64,000 nt of DNA from JAVBKU01 sp031553875 (GTDB lineage Bacteria; Bacteroidota; Bacteroidia; Bacteroidales; Rikenellaceae): positions 1 to 64,000 of the forward strand of contig JAVBKU010000013.1 of the NCBI GenBank assembly GCA_031553875.1, read 5' to 3'. Positions 17,088 through 25,833 of the stretch are shown in pieces. The notes below the pieces were generated by a model, which had not been told where the DNA came from, ran no database searches, and saw only the letters and a list, made by a program, of their open reading frames with translations. The position numbers and the translations under genes are program-made. Positions within the stretch are counted from its first letter, which is position 1. Each line of letters opens with the position of its first letter.

Positions 17088-17855
17088 TCAGCCGGGATTA
17101 ACCCGGGGGGCGAATTTCATCCCCTTGTCCCAGAAGAGCTCGAGAGCCTGTTTTTTCTGGGCGTCGAAGAGGAAGTCTATATTGCGTGTGAGATAATCGT
17201 AAGCGTAGGGGGTGGAGCCGTATCCGTACTCCTGGATAGCTCCGCCGATGTTGTCGATCCCGTAGGATAGGGCCTGGTTGAGTGCGCTTATGGAGTCTAT
17301 ATCGACCCCTTTCTTCGCTACCCAGCAGGCGAAGACCATCGGCAGGCCGGTGAGCTTATGCCAGTGGTGGGCGAGGTCGTAGCTGTATTCGAAGCGTCCC
17401 TCCTGCGGGAACACCTTGTCGCCGATCATCAGGTATCCGACCCCGGGCGCGGGGGCGACGGCGTCATAGTCGGTGAGTTCCTCCCACTCGGGGTATATCT
17501 TCCACACCTCTTCGCATAGGGTGCGCAGAAGCATCACCGAGGTGAGCGAGTGGCTGTCGAGGTATATCTTGCGTATCTCCTCCACGGGCGAATAGGACAA
17601 CAGCACGACGGTGCGTACCACGTCGGAGGCGCCGATGCAGTAGTCGGAGATTATGGTTACGTCTTTGAGGTAGGGAATGGAGGCTACAGGCACCAGGGCT
17701 ATATCGGCCCGGTCATCGAGCATTTTTTCGGTACAACCTTTCGGCGGAGACAATAACAGTTCAAAGCATAGATCAGAACGTCCGTGCTCGATACCGTAAA
17801 TGAACGGTATTGTATTCAGGTATGATACCGCTGCGATCCTGCTCCGCTTCATCAT
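17088..17855 (-). CDS. mqnA: Chorismate dehydratase of the futalosine pathway
   Basis: The 255-residue protein has the periplasmic-binding-protein-like fold of MqnA: AAVSYLNTIPFIYG at the start, the ADIALVPVASIP motif, LDSHSLTSV and LMIGDKV. MqnA removes water from chorismate to give 3-enolpyruvyl benzoate, the substrate for MqnE (gene at 11928). Translation could start at Met1 or Met2. The gene is not in one operon with mqnE, being on the opposite strand about 4 kb away. Confidence 0.93.
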   Translation of the reverse strand: MMKRSRIAAVSYLNTIPFIYGIEHGRSDLCFELLLSPPKGCTEKMLDDRADIALVPVASIPYLKDVTIISDYCIGASDVVRTVVLLSYSPVEEIRKIYLDSHSLTSVMLLRTLCEEVWKIYPEWEELTDYDAVAPAPGVGYLMIGDKVFPQEGRFEYSYDLAHHWHKLTGLPMVFACWVAKKGVDIDSISALNQALSYGIDNIGGAIQEYGYGSTPYAYDYLTRNIDFLFDAQKKQALELFWDKGMKFAPRVNPG

Positions 17856-17945
17856 CCATAGATATACCGAATAGGTTAGACATCAGCCTGATAAGTCGAG
17901 GCCTTAAAACTGCCGCTAAGGTAAGGAAAATTTAAATAGATTAAC

Positions 17946-18644
17946 CTACGCGCCGCCTTTTTTGCGGGCGTGGCCCCGGAATTTGTTACTGCCGTTTTTC
18001 TGTCCCTGCTTGGAAGGACTGTTCTTCTGCTTGCCCTGAGCGGCTTTACCGCTGCCGGAGCTCTTTTTAGAGCGTGCTAAAAAGGGCTGTTTATAGCTGT
18101 TTTTGGAATTATTAATAGCACTTTCATCTATAATAATCATATTGTCAGACATTCGGCGTATGTCATTTATGATCACATCGTTGCTCGGATGCTCCTGGTT
18201 GAATTCGAATACTTTGCTGCGCAGGAACGTAGCTATATTACTTGCAATAATGGTTTTGTCCTCTTCGTCCTCCCCGTCTTTTATGCTCTTCAACATCGCC
18301 TCGACGTACTGCCCGTAATGCTTGCGCGAGATGTGGCGGGCGGGGTAGGGTATCCTCTCAGGAGCCTTGTTCACCTCCTCCGGCACGGGCATGGGATAGG
18401 GCGAATCTACGTCGAGTTTATAGTCTGAAAGTATGAACAGGTGGTCCCACAGCTTGTGCTTGAAGTCGGTAGCCTCGCGCAGCGAGGGGTTGACGTTGGC
18501 CATTATATCGACTACCGTACGGGCCTGCTTGCTGCGCAGGTCGCGGTCTTCTATGGTCAACAGGTAGTCGACCATGTTCTGTATGTGGCGTCCGTACTCG
18601 GGCAGGATCAGGGCGCTCCTTTGGTAGTTGTAGTTCTTGTCCAT
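17946..18644 (-). CDS. DUF4290 family protein
   Basis: The 232-residue protein matches the Bacteroidetes-specific DUF4290 family: ILPEYGRHIQNMVDY, TIEDRDLRSKQA, IMANVNPSLR, HKLWDHLFILSDYKLDVDSPYP. The domain covers about 1-175. The tail (about 190-232) is rich in Lys, Ser, Gly and Gln and probably disordered, ending GHARKKGGA. No signal peptide is seen. Function is unknown. Confidence 0.88.
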   Translation of the reverse strand: MDKNYNYQRSALILPEYGRHIQNMVDYLLTIEDRDLRSKQARTVVDIMANVNPSLREATDFKHKLWDHLFILSDYKLDVDSPYPMPVPEEVNKAPERIPYPARHISRKHYGQYVEAMLKSIKDGEDEEDKTIIASNIATFLRSKVFEFNQEHPSNDVIINDIRRMSDNMIIIDESAINNSKNSYKQPFLARSKKSSGSGKAAQGKQKNSPSKQGQKNGSNKFRGHARKKGGA

Positions 18645-18828
18645 AAACGATTAAAAGGCTTGAGGCACTGCGAGTGCCACGGGAATGCAATAGCGAATAA
18701 TATCTAAATAATACCTCATTTAGGCGCGCCAAGAGGAATTTCCGGGTCGTTCTGTGACGGTTGCCGGAAGGGGGCGGCGGTAGGCCTGCGAGTGGTTATT
18801 GGCGGTACTATTTAGTAACTTTGGAAGA

Positions 18829-18859
18829 CAAAACTAACGGATTTTTTCGAGAAAACAAG
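18829..18859 (-). promoter_or_regulatory. Probable promoter of the DUF4290 gene; divergent -7 box overlaps
   Basis: On the minus strand CTTG (18859-18856), 19 bases and TAGTTTTG (18836-18829) resemble the phylum promoter. On the plus strand TAACTTTG at 18816-18823 could serve the regulator gene at 18994, leaving a leader of about 160 bases. The rest of the 349-base spacer holds nothing else that I can identify. Confidence 0.55.
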
Positions 18860-18993
18860 CGGGAAGTTTTCTAAAGGTTATCGGTGGGATTAATTATCTT
18901 CCTTTTTCCCCATGGAGGAAGCATAGGTGCGGAGCAGATGGAATATAGATTATACATATATAGTAATATTATATCCTATAGAATATTTGCATT

Positions 18994-20337
18994 ATGATAC
19001 GTGTTCTTGTTATCGACAGCGAGAGGAGCATGCGTAATGCTCTGAAGGAGAGGCTCGAATACGAAAAGTATAAAGTAGACCTCGCCGAGAGCCATCAGGA
19101 TGGCCTGATGAAGATCGATCTTATTCCTTTCGACATAATACTCTGTGGTTCCCTGCCCAATGGCGACGACCACCTGAGCCTGTTGCGCAATATCCTGGGC
19201 AAGCACTCCCTAGTGGAGGTCATAATACTTTCCAGTGACTACTCCATAACCCTGGCGGTGGATTGTATCCGCCGCGGGGCCTTCGACTTCATACCCAAGC
19301 CGGTCGACTACAACCGCCTGCTGGGCTCCCTGCGCAGCGCCGCCGAGAAGATACAGTCGCGCAAGGGTAAGAACCTCACAAAGGCGGACCTGGAATCAGA
19401 TGAGCTCGGCCGAGGCCGCATGCAGTATATGGATGAGCTTGCGGGTGGGGCTGCCTCCATGCCCACTCCCCCCCGGGGACGTTTCGAAGGCGCGCCCGAA
19501 GAGACGGAAGAACCAGATACCGCATCATACGCCTCCCCGGCCATCGACTCCCTGCCCTCGCGCAAGAGGGTTGCCGCAGTCGAGGAGATAATAGGCGAAT
19601 CGGACAGCATAAAGCATGTTAAACGCCTTATAGACCGGGTGGCTCCCTCAGAGGCGAGGGTGCTTATCACTGGCTCCAACGGCACTGGTAAGGAGCTTGT
19701 AGCCAGGTGGTTGCACGAGAAGAGTTCGCGCGCCACAGGTCCGTTCGTAGAGGTGAACTGCGCCGCCATACCATCAGAACTTATCGAGAGCGAACTTTTC
19801 GGCCACGAGAAGGGCTCCTTCACCTCGGCGATAAAGCAACGCAAGGGTAAGTTCGAGCAGGCGCATGGCGGGACCTTATTCCTTGATGAGATAGGCGACA
19901 TGAGCCTCAGCGCCCAGGCCAAAGTGTTGCGTGCCCTGCAGGAGAACAGGATCAGCCGCGTGGGCAGCGACAAGGATATAGAGGTCAATGTGCGTGTGGT
20001 GGCCGCGACCAACAAGAACCTGCGCGATGAGATCGACAGGTGTAATTTCAGGGAAGACCTCTACCACCGTCTTAGCGTGATCATCATCCGCGTGCCGGCC
20101 CTAAGGGAGCGCGCCGACGATATACCCCTGCTGGTCAATAGTTTCATGGACAGGATATGCGCCGAATATGCCATCAAACCCAAGAAGGTGGCCCCGAAAG
20201 CGATAGAAATGCTGAAGGAGAAGCCCTGGACGGGTAACGTGCGCGAACTGCGCAATGTGGTCGAACGGCTTATAATCCTCTCCGGCGACGAAGTGAGCGC
20301 CGAAGACGTCGAGATATACGCGCCTGAGATGGTGTAG
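18994..20337 (+). CDS. NtrC-like AAA+ regulator, degenerate receiver, no HTH domain
   Basis: The 447-residue protein has a receiver-like domain (1-115), a low-complexity linker (about 130-190) and a sigma-54-activator AAA+ domain (about 195-440). Walker A is GSNGTGKE (227-234) and Walker B ends at Asp298-Glu299. Several features are unusual. The phosphoacceptor aspartate is Gly52, while Lys102 remains. The sigma-54 contact loop reads GSFTSA (274-279) instead of GAFTGA. The protein stops right after the AAA+ helical lid, with no Fis-type DNA-binding domain. It may act from solution or in complex with another protein. No kinase gene is adjacent. Confidence 0.88.
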   Translation: MIRVLVIDSERSMRNALKERLEYEKYKVDLAESHQDGLMKIDLIPFDIILCGSLPNGDDHLSLLRNILGKHSLVEVIILSSDYSITLAVDCIRRGAFDFIPKPVDYNRLLGSLRSAAEKIQSRKGKNLTKADLESDELGRGRMQYMDELAGGAASMPTPPRGRFEGAPEETEEPDTASYASPAIDSLPSRKRVAAVEEIIGESDSIKHVKRLIDRVAPSEARVLITGSNGTGKELVARWLHEKSSRATGPFVEVNCAAIPSELIESELFGHEKGSFTSAIKQRKGKFEQAHGGTLFLDEIGDMSLSAQAKVLRALQENRISRVGSDKDIEVNVRVVAATNKNLRDEIDRCNFREDLYHRLSVIIIRVPALRERADDIPLLVNSFMDRICAEYAIKPKKVAPKAIEMLKEKPWTGNVRELRNVVERLIILSGDEVSAEDVEIYAPEMV

Positions 20338-20386
20338 GATTCCTCCCCGCGGCCACCGGGCCGCAACACGCTGAATAGAAACAAGG

Positions 20387-20426
20387 GCCGCCCGCTACGA
20401 TATCCGTAGCGGGCGGCTGCTTTTTT
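20387..20426 (+). terminator. Intrinsic terminator of the NtrC-like gene
   Basis: A 13-base GC-rich stem (20387-20399 with 20405-20417) is followed within three bases by six T residues. Confidence 0.92.
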
Positions 20427-20535
20427 CGAGGGTTGTTTATAGCGAATCTGTACTATAGATTTTTAAAGCGGACTGTATTTTAAATCTGCGTTTAATGTAT
20501 TATATTCGTATATCGTCCCTCTAAAGCCATTTGAT

Positions 20536-21279
20536 ATGAAAACATTACCAGGAATCATTACCCTCGCTGTTCTTGTACTCACTCTGGGCGGGCCAGCCCA
20601 GGCCGGGAGCAAGTCTCCGGATAAGAGCCCCCATAAGAAAGAACATTCGGAGGCCACAAAAGAGAAACAAATGGACTCTCTGCAAAAGAAGATAGATGTA
20701 ATGGCGGAGGATCTGCGCCTACTGGATCTGAGGATGAATAAATTCGTGTATGAAACATACCTTGAGTATATGAAAGACAGGTTTAACCCGATACCAATCA
20801 CAAAACTTAAAACATTCGATCTGGAAAAACTCTGTGATACCGTCCCTGAAATAGCACGGCTGAATAGTGAATATAAGGCTGCCGATGAAAAAACGAAGGC
20901 CGTGCTTATGAAAGATCCCGACTATCAAGCCCTGCAGAAACGAAAAAAGGCAGGTGATTTCCCTGGGTATAGCGTTGAGTTCAGTCAGATATATTCCAGA
21001 CTTATGGATAATGACGCTGAGTATAGGGATGCCCGTCTCATGACCAGCGCGGCCCTGAATGCGAGGAACATTGCTATAGCCCGTTATTTGTTGAACGACT
21101 GTCAGCGCAGGGGGGATGTAATGCCCACCTCGGGGGTGATCACCAAGAATGAGATGCAGTTTATAACCGATTTGCAAGCCTACAAAAATATGGCTCAGGA
21201 CAGGTGGTTGATTAACACCATAATGTCCGGGGTTAAGACAGAGCTCGTGAATATGAAATACGAGATGCCCGCCCAATAG
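20536..21279 (+). CDS. Secreted helical protein of unknown function, paralog 1
   Basis: This 247-residue protein has a signal peptide (about 1-23, AQA), a lysine-rich stretch, and then a mostly alpha-helical, charged region with coiled-coil character. It is homologous to the next protein: shared blocks are (L/I)DLRMNKFVYE-type helix, KL..TVP.I..L, a D-P-[DE]-Y pair and MPT.GVI. I do not recognise the family. The two genes form a tandem pair 40 bases apart between an intrinsic terminator at 20387 and a 20-base-pair hairpin at 22061, so they make an isolated unit. Confidence 0.75.
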   Translation: MKTLPGIITLAVLVLTLGGPAQAGSKSPDKSPHKKEHSEATKEKQMDSLQKKIDVMAEDLRLLDLRMNKFVYETYLEYMKDRFNPIPITKLKTFDLEKLCDTVPEIARLNSEYKAADEKTKAVLMKDPDYQALQKRKKAGDFPGYSVEFSQIYSRLMDNDAEYRDARLMTSAALNARNIAIARYLLNDCQRRGDVMPTSGVITKNEMQFITDLQAYKNMAQDRWLINTIMSGVKTELVNMKYEMPAQ

Positions 21280-21319
21280 AACTCGACTTACTGTATGGTA
21301 ATTTTTTAAATACAAGATC

Positions 21320-22042
21320 ATGAAAACAACTATGAAGTTCGCTGTGGTCGTATTAGTCGCCCTGAACGTAACCATATACTCGCAGGCCGCCAAACGGTCG
21401 AAAATGCCTGATAAACAAGATAACACCGAGAACCGACTCGCATTGTTGAAGAAATATACCGATGAAGTGGAAAATGAGCTATACAACATTGAGCTCAAGA
21501 TCAACAAGCTGGTATATGAAAACTTGTTGGACCAAGCCTCCTCCGGCAATATGAGTATACCCATATTCGCCCTGCCTACGATTAACGCTTATAAACTATA
21601 CGCCACAGTTCCCAAGATCGGGGAACTCCACAAGGCATTTATAGAGGCAAATGACAAGTTGGGAGTTATACTAAAGAGAGATCCGGAGTATGCCGCTGCC
21701 AGGGAGCAGGAAAAGCAAACAGGTCGGAGTGATGCCACAAAGGGCCAGTTGCGATCGGTATATACCAGGTTGCACGTAGATAGCCCCGATTATGTGGTTG
21801 CCAGAACGGAGAGGGACGGGGCGCTTGCCCGCCAGAATATCTATATCACGTCCTATCTGTTGAGATACTATCAGGATAGGAAAATGCCTATGCCTACCGA
21901 AGGCGTAATAAGATCCGACGCAAGGAGTTCCTGTAGGCTTATGCCGGAATACTCGGATCTGGTCAATAGCAGAGCGGTGCTTGAGTTCAAACGTCTGCAG
22001 CTCAGGAAAGAATACTTCTATATTAAATACGGTATAGAATAG
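21320..22042 (+). CDS. Secreted helical protein of unknown function, paralog 2
   Basis: This 240-residue protein has a signal peptide (about 1-23) and a charged, helical mature part. It shares with the preceding protein the helix ELYNIELKINKLVYE, the block KLYATVPKIGEL, a DPEY site and MPTEGVI, but it is otherwise strongly diverged. Duplication of an ancestral gene is clear. It is cotranscribed with its paralog. There are no catalytic-looking residues, and a structural or chaperone-like role in the periplasm would be a guess. Confidence 0.75.
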   Translation: MKTTMKFAVVVLVALNVTIYSQAAKRSKMPDKQDNTENRLALLKKYTDEVENELYNIELKINKLVYENLLDQASSGNMSIPIFALPTINAYKLYATVPKIGELHKAFIEANDKLGVILKRDPEYAAAREQEKQTGRSDATKGQLRSVYTRLHVDSPDYVVARTERDGALARQNIYITSYLLRYYQDRKMPMPTEGVIRSDARSSCRLMPEYSDLVNSRAVLEFKRLQLRKEYFYIKYGIE

Positions 22043-22060
22043 ATTTAAGGCTACAATATC

Positions 22061-22104
22061 AATATCAACGTCCCGCCCGGAACCCCGGGCGGGACGTTGA
22101 TATT
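22061..22104. terminator. Perfect 20-base-pair hairpin after the paralog pair
   Basis: Two perfect 20-base arms (22061-22080 and 22085-22104) enclose the loop AACC. No T run follows, so it may terminate inefficiently or stabilise the mRNA end. Confidence 0.7.
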
Positions 22105-22165
22105 ATGTCATCAAAGAAATCATGCTATTACACGAAAACGCCTGAATAGCAGTGCTGTATAAATA

Positions 22166-22199
22166 AAGAAACTGTCCTCGGAGGGAGGGCAGTTTCTTA
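22166..22199 (-). terminator. Intrinsic terminator of the small lipoprotein gene
   Basis: The arms AAGAAACTG and CAGTTTCTT, with GC-rich inner pairs, are followed on the minus strand by TTTATTTA. Confidence 0.85.
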
Positions 22200-22220
22200 G
22201 CTCTTAACTTTTTGGGTTAA

Positions 22221-22400
22221 TTACTTTACCTCAACAGAGTCAGCAGCAACAGCTGTAGAGTCAGCAACAACGGCAGCTGAATCAGCTACAACGGCAACGG
22301 CGGTTGTATCAACGGCTTCAGCCTTAGGAGCTGAGCTTCCGCAAGATACAGCAGCAGCGGCTACCATCAGGAAAAGTACAGACTTAACAATAGCTTTCAT
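22221..22400 (-). CDS. 59-residue Ala/Val/Asp repeat lipoprotein
   Basis: The 59-residue product starts MKAIVKSVLFLMVAAAAVSC, a signal peptide with a lipobox-like end at Cys20. The mature part is almost entirely Ala, Val, Asp, Ser and Thr, with repeated ADS(A/T)AV units and no aromatic residue. A consensus promoter lies upstream (22436-22465) and an intrinsic terminator downstream, so this is a complete single-gene unit and not a chance frame. The codon use is T-rich (GCT, GTT, TCT), as in highly expressed Bacteroidetes genes. It may be an abundant small envelope lipoprotein; function unknown. Confidence 0.82.
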   Translation of the reverse strand: MKAIVKSVLFLMVAAAAVSCGSSAPKAEAVDTTAVAVVADSAAVVADSTAVAADSVEVK

Positions 22401-22435
22401 AATTAATATTAATTAGTGTTGTTTGAAATACGCCA

Positions 22436-22465
22436 CAAAATTATGAATAAGATTTTAAAAACAAA
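22436..22465 (-). promoter_or_regulatory. Consensus promoter of the small lipoprotein gene
   Basis: On the minus strand TTTG (22465-22462), 18 bases and TAATTTTG (22443-22436) give the phylum-type promoter about 36 bases before the start codon. Confidence 0.82.
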
Positions 22466-22511
22466 TGAAAAAGCGATAATTTTTACTCAGTTACCGGTTT
22501 TTTTGCCAAAA

Positions 22512-23012
22512 TCACTGATTTTCCTGCTCTTCAACGGGTTGCGATGCCGATTTCGAAGGCTCCAACCCCAGTGAGTTTATATCTATCAACTCGGTGGTGA
22601 CGAACGCCTTGTCGAACTGGTTCTTGACCCTGCCCCATAGGATCACGGCTTCCTCCTGCGAAAGGCAGTTGCCGACCGTAACCTTGAAATAAGGGTTCTC
22701 GTATACCATCTTGGCGGGGATGTCGGGGTATAGCTCGCGGAACTGGCTGAGTACCGCCGCCGCGCCGCTGCGGGCGTTCTGACCGTTGTCGAAGAATATC
22801 CTCACCCTGTAACCCTTGATCTTGCCTCCGGTGGTCTGGTCGTTGATCTGTTTCACCACCTCGGCGGCCCTGCCGTGCTCGACGATCACAAGCTGGGCGC
22901 GGGTTATGGAGTCCCTGCCCGAGATACGGGCCTTGGCGTCATAGTGCCTCTGGGCCTGCGCTGCGGTGAGCGACAGCAGCAGAACGAGGCTTGTGAACAG
23001 TAGTTTTTTCAT
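22512..23012 (-). CDS. Secreted SPOR-domain-like protein
   Basis: The 166-residue protein has a signal peptide (about 1-20, AQA). A SPOR-like domain follows at about 65-140: GYRVRIFFDNGQNARSGA, then a helix, then YFKVTVGNCLSQEEA. SPOR domains bind denuded peptidoglycan. The tail is rich in Glu, Gln and Ser. It is the last gene of a minus-strand run (permease, ubiE, lipoprotein, SPOR protein), 42 bases after the lipoprotein stop. Confidence 0.8.
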   Translation of the reverse strand: MKKLLFTSLVLLLSLTAAQAQRHYDAKARISGRDSITRAQLVIVEHGRAAEVVKQINDQTTGGKIKGYRVRIFFDNGQNARSGAAAVLSQFRELYPDIPAKMVYENPYFKVTVGNCLSQEEAVILWGRVKNQFDKAFVTTELIDINSLGLEPSKSASQPVEEQENQ

Positions 23013-23054
23013 GGTCGAGAAGATTATATTCCTAACGTTCGATATCAGATATTA

Positions 23055-23642
23055 TTACTGTGCGGGAGAGATCGCCGGCTGTCCTAAACGCGGCCCGATA
23101 AGGCTCATCATCTGGTTTATGGGCATCGGTCCCAATTCCAGGTTACGCTTGGCGAGTCCTGACTTAACCTTGCCCGAAACCTTTATCGTGATGTTGGGCG
23201 AGCGCAGTATCTTATTCACGGCGGTACGTTCTTCGGGAGTAAGCTGGCGCCCGGAGGCGAGCGACATCAGCTGGTCGGTGGAGATCCCGGCGGCGCTCAA
23301 TTCGCCCGCCAGCGGCAGTATGGCCCACATACCGCCCACCACGCTCGCTCTCGCGGGCATGGCAACACTCTGTACGCGGTGGCCTTTTATGACCACGTCG
23401 TCGGTGAGTGCCATCTTAAGTGTGGGTCTGTTGCGCACGTATACGATGAAATTGCCGTCGGAGAGTTTGACCCTCGAGCGCGATTTGTTCTCGACGGAGA
23501 AACGTAAGGTAATATTGAACGTGGTGCCCTCGACACTGTCGATGGTCACCCCTTCGGAGCCGAGAAAAACGATGTCGTCCTCTTTTACGCATCCCGAGAA
23601 CAGGAACACGAGGGCGAAGCAAAACGCAAGTATCCTTTTCAT
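23055..23642 (-). CDS. LEA-type-2-like lipoprotein
   Basis: The 195-residue lipoprotein has the lipobox LFSGC (Cys18). The mature part resembles a late-embryogenesis-abundant type 2 / WHy beta-sandwich: an N-terminal strand pattern with FNITLRFSVENKSRSRVKLSDGNF and VQSVAMPARASV. Such domains are found in envelope lipoproteins of unknown role. It starts 4 bases after the ubiE stop and is cotranscribed with it. Confidence 0.68.
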   Translation of the reverse strand: MKRILAFCFALVFLFSGCVKEDDIVFLGSEGVTIDSVEGTTFNITLRFSVENKSRSRVKLSDGNFIVYVRNRPTLKMALTDDVVIKGHRVQSVAMPARASVVGGMWAILPLAGELSAAGISTDQLMSLASGRQLTPEERTAVNKILRSPNITIKVSGKVKSGLAKRNLELGPMPINQMMSLIGPRLGQPAISPAQ

Positions 23643-23646
23643 AATA

Positions 23647-24375
23647 TTATCTTGTGCCGTAATATACGTAAGCGATACCGCCGCTCAAGGGGCGGCAATG
23701 GCAGTTCTTGAAGCCCACGAGCCTCATATGATACATGAAGGCCTCGCCGTGGGGAAAGGCGTTTATCGACTCAGGCAGGTATTTGTAGGCCGAAAAGTCG
23801 CGTGCCACCGTGCCGCCGACGTAGGGCAGTATGCGCCCCGAGTAGAAGCGGTACAGCGAACGGAAGAAGCGGCGGCGAGGCTTGCCGAATTCGAGCACCG
23901 CCAGCGTACCCCCTGGGGTCAGCACGCGGCGTATCTCGGAGAGGCCCGAGGAGAGGTTCTCGAAGTTGCGTACGCCGAAGGCCACGGTCGCGGCGTCGAA
24001 GCTGGCCACCTCGAACGGCAGCTGCTCCACGTCGCCTTCCATAAGGGTTATACGGTTCTCCAAGCCCTTTTTCTTTACCTTGAGGGCCGCCTTGGCGAGC
24101 ATGCCGGAGGATATGTCCACGCCGGTGATCTTGGCTCCCGGTATCATCGCGGCCTCCATGATGGCGAGGTCGCCCGTGCCGGTGGCCACGTCCAGGATAC
24201 GGGTAGCGCTGCCGCGCAGGGGCTTTAATAGTTTCCTGCGCCACACGCGGTCGATAGAGCCCGAGAGCAGGTGGTTGAGCATGTCGTAGCGGGGGGCGAT
24301 GGAGTCGAACATCGAGGCCACCTCCTTCTTCGAGGGGCGCGCAGTCGCCATATGCGGGTTGACCGAGTTACTCAT
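23647..24375 (-). CDS. menG: Demethylmenaquinone methyltransferase
   Basis: This 242-residue UbiE/MenG methyltransferase carries the family signature at about 23-47 (FDSIAPRYDMLNHLLS) and the SAM motif ILDVATGTGDLA (60-71), with FGVRNFEN and RVLTPGG. It catalyses the last menaquinone step, C-methylation of demethylmenaquinone. Its start overlaps the end of the upstream permease gene by 8 bases. In this genome it would work with the futalosine enzymes MqnA and MqnE encoded 6-12 kb away. Confidence 0.94.
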   Translation of the reverse strand: MSNSVNPHMATARPSKKEVASMFDSIAPRYDMLNHLLSGSIDRVWRRKLLKPLRGSATRILDVATGTGDLAIMEAAMIPGAKITGVDISSGMLAKAALKVKKKGLENRITLMEGDVEQLPFEVASFDAATVAFGVRNFENLSSGLSEIRRVLTPGGTLAVLEFGKPRRRFFRSLYRFYSGRILPYVGGTVARDFSAYKYLPESINAFPHGEAFMYHMRLVGFKNCHCRPLSGGIAYVYYGTR

Positions 24376-25651
24376 ACTTTATGGTTTTCTCCGGTAAAAT
24401 TAGCGAAATAATCATTGTCGGCAAACAAAGCAGCGAGATCACCAGCGCGAATACCGCCAAGTTCATAGTCACGAGCCATCCCCAATTCAGGTACACCGGC
24501 ACCACGTCGAGGAAGTAGCCGCTGCTGTCCAACGGCACTATGCCCGTGTAATGTTGTATCAGGCAGAGGGTTATCCCCGCAATGTTTCCCCACAGCATTC
24601 CGCCCAGGATTATGCGCGAGGCCCGGATCAGGAATATTTTCTGGAGCGAGCGGTTGGTCATCCCGAGGGTCTTGAGGATGCCGATCATCGAGGTCTTTTC
24701 GAGCAGGATGATAAGCAGGGCCGTGATCATATTGAACAGGGCCACCACAACCATGATCGTGATGATGATCCCCGCGTTGATGTTGTGTGCGTCTAGCCAG
24801 TCGAAGATGATGGGGTTGCGGCTTTTGATGTCCGACACCATAAGTATAGCATCGTCGGGAGAGCTCTCTTCGATCTCGAATTTCAATTCCTCTATATCAT
24901 CCGTAGTACGGCCCAGGCGGCCGAAATCCTTCACATTGACCTCCACGCCCGAGACGAGCGTCGAATCCCAGCGGTTGAGCCTCTGCACGTTGCGGATGTC
25001 AGTGAGTATCACCATTTTGTCCAGTTCCTCGTAGTGGGTGTTGTATATTCCCGTGATGCGGAAACGGTCGCGGCGCGGCGGGTCCTGAATGAAGAGCATA
25101 TCGGCCGGATCGCCTATGCCCAATTGCATGGTCGAGGCCAGGCTCTCGGAGATTATCACGTCCTTAAAACGCTCGGCGCCTCCCACGCGGGGTAGTTCGC
25201 CGGAGGTCAGATGGTCGTGGAAAAATTTCCAGTCGTAGGTGCTGTCAACCCCTTTGAGTACGATGCCTCCTATGGCATCGACCCCGTTGATGATACCGGC
25301 CTTGATGGCGAACGGGCTGATATTAGCGATATTAGGCACCTCGTGGATGCGGGCGAACAGGGGATGGGTGGTACTCACTGGGAACATCTCGAAAGAGTGA
25401 TTGCCGTCGAGGTTGGTGATCTCGATATGGGCCCCGAAGCCCGAGAGGCGCCCCGTGATCTCGCGCTTGAAACCGAAGATCACCGCCAGCGAAATTATCA
25501 TCACCGCCACGCTGATACCCACGCTGAGCGATGCGATACGCAGCATTATACCGCTACGGTCCGCAATATTACGGCGCGAGATGCGTTTTGCAATAAACAG
25601 TTCGGTATCGAGGCGTTCCAAGTGAGGCTGGTTTGATAGTTTGCTTCGCAA
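24368..25651 (-). CDS. FtsX/LolC-type ABC transporter permease
   Basis: The 427-residue protein has an N-terminal membrane helix (about 37-62), a large periplasmic MacB-like domain (about 70-290) and three C-terminal helices within about 290-425. That is the layout of LolC/LolE lipoprotein-release permeases. In many Bacteroidetes such proteins are annotated as lipoprotein-releasing. No ATPase gene is adjacent, so its LolD-like partner must be encoded elsewhere. It is the first gene of the minus-strand unit with menG. Confidence 0.88.
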   Translation of the reverse strand: MRSKLSNQPHLERLDTELFIAKRISRRNIADRSGIMLRIASLSVGISVAVMIISLAVIFGFKREITGRLSGFGAHIEITNLDGNHSFEMFPVSTTHPLFARIHEVPNIANISPFAIKAGIINGVDAIGGIVLKGVDSTYDWKFFHDHLTSGELPRVGGAERFKDVIISESLASTMQLGIGDPADMLFIQDPPRRDRFRITGIYNTHYEELDKMVILTDIRNVQRLNRWDSTLVSGVEVNVKDFGRLGRTTDDIEELKFEIEESSPDDAILMVSDIKSRNPIIFDWLDAHNINAGIIITIMVVVALFNMITALLIILLEKTSMIGILKTLGMTNRSLQKIFLIRASRIILGGMLWGNIAGITLCLIQHYTGIVPLDSSGYFLDVVPVYLNWGWLVTMNLAVFALVISLLCLPTMIISLILPEKTIKYE

Positions 25652-25763
25652 AGTAACGAAAAATTCCGATAGGCCGCCCCGTGACAGCGCGGAACTTTAG
25701 GCGAAAGAGACTCTAAAATGGAATAACTTGTGCCCGCAGCCCGCGGATTTCGACTTTAAAACG

Positions 25764-25771
25764 TATATTTG
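25764..25771 (+). promoter_or_regulatory. Probable -7 box of the metallopeptidase gene
   Basis: TATATTTG fits the TAnnTTTG consensus and lies about 60 bases before the start codon; no clear -33 element is seen. Confidence 0.5.
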
Positions 25772-25833
25772 CAGTTGGCGGGAGTACCTGTGCTGACAAT
25801 TAAAACAGTAAAATAGCTTAAACTCAAATTACA

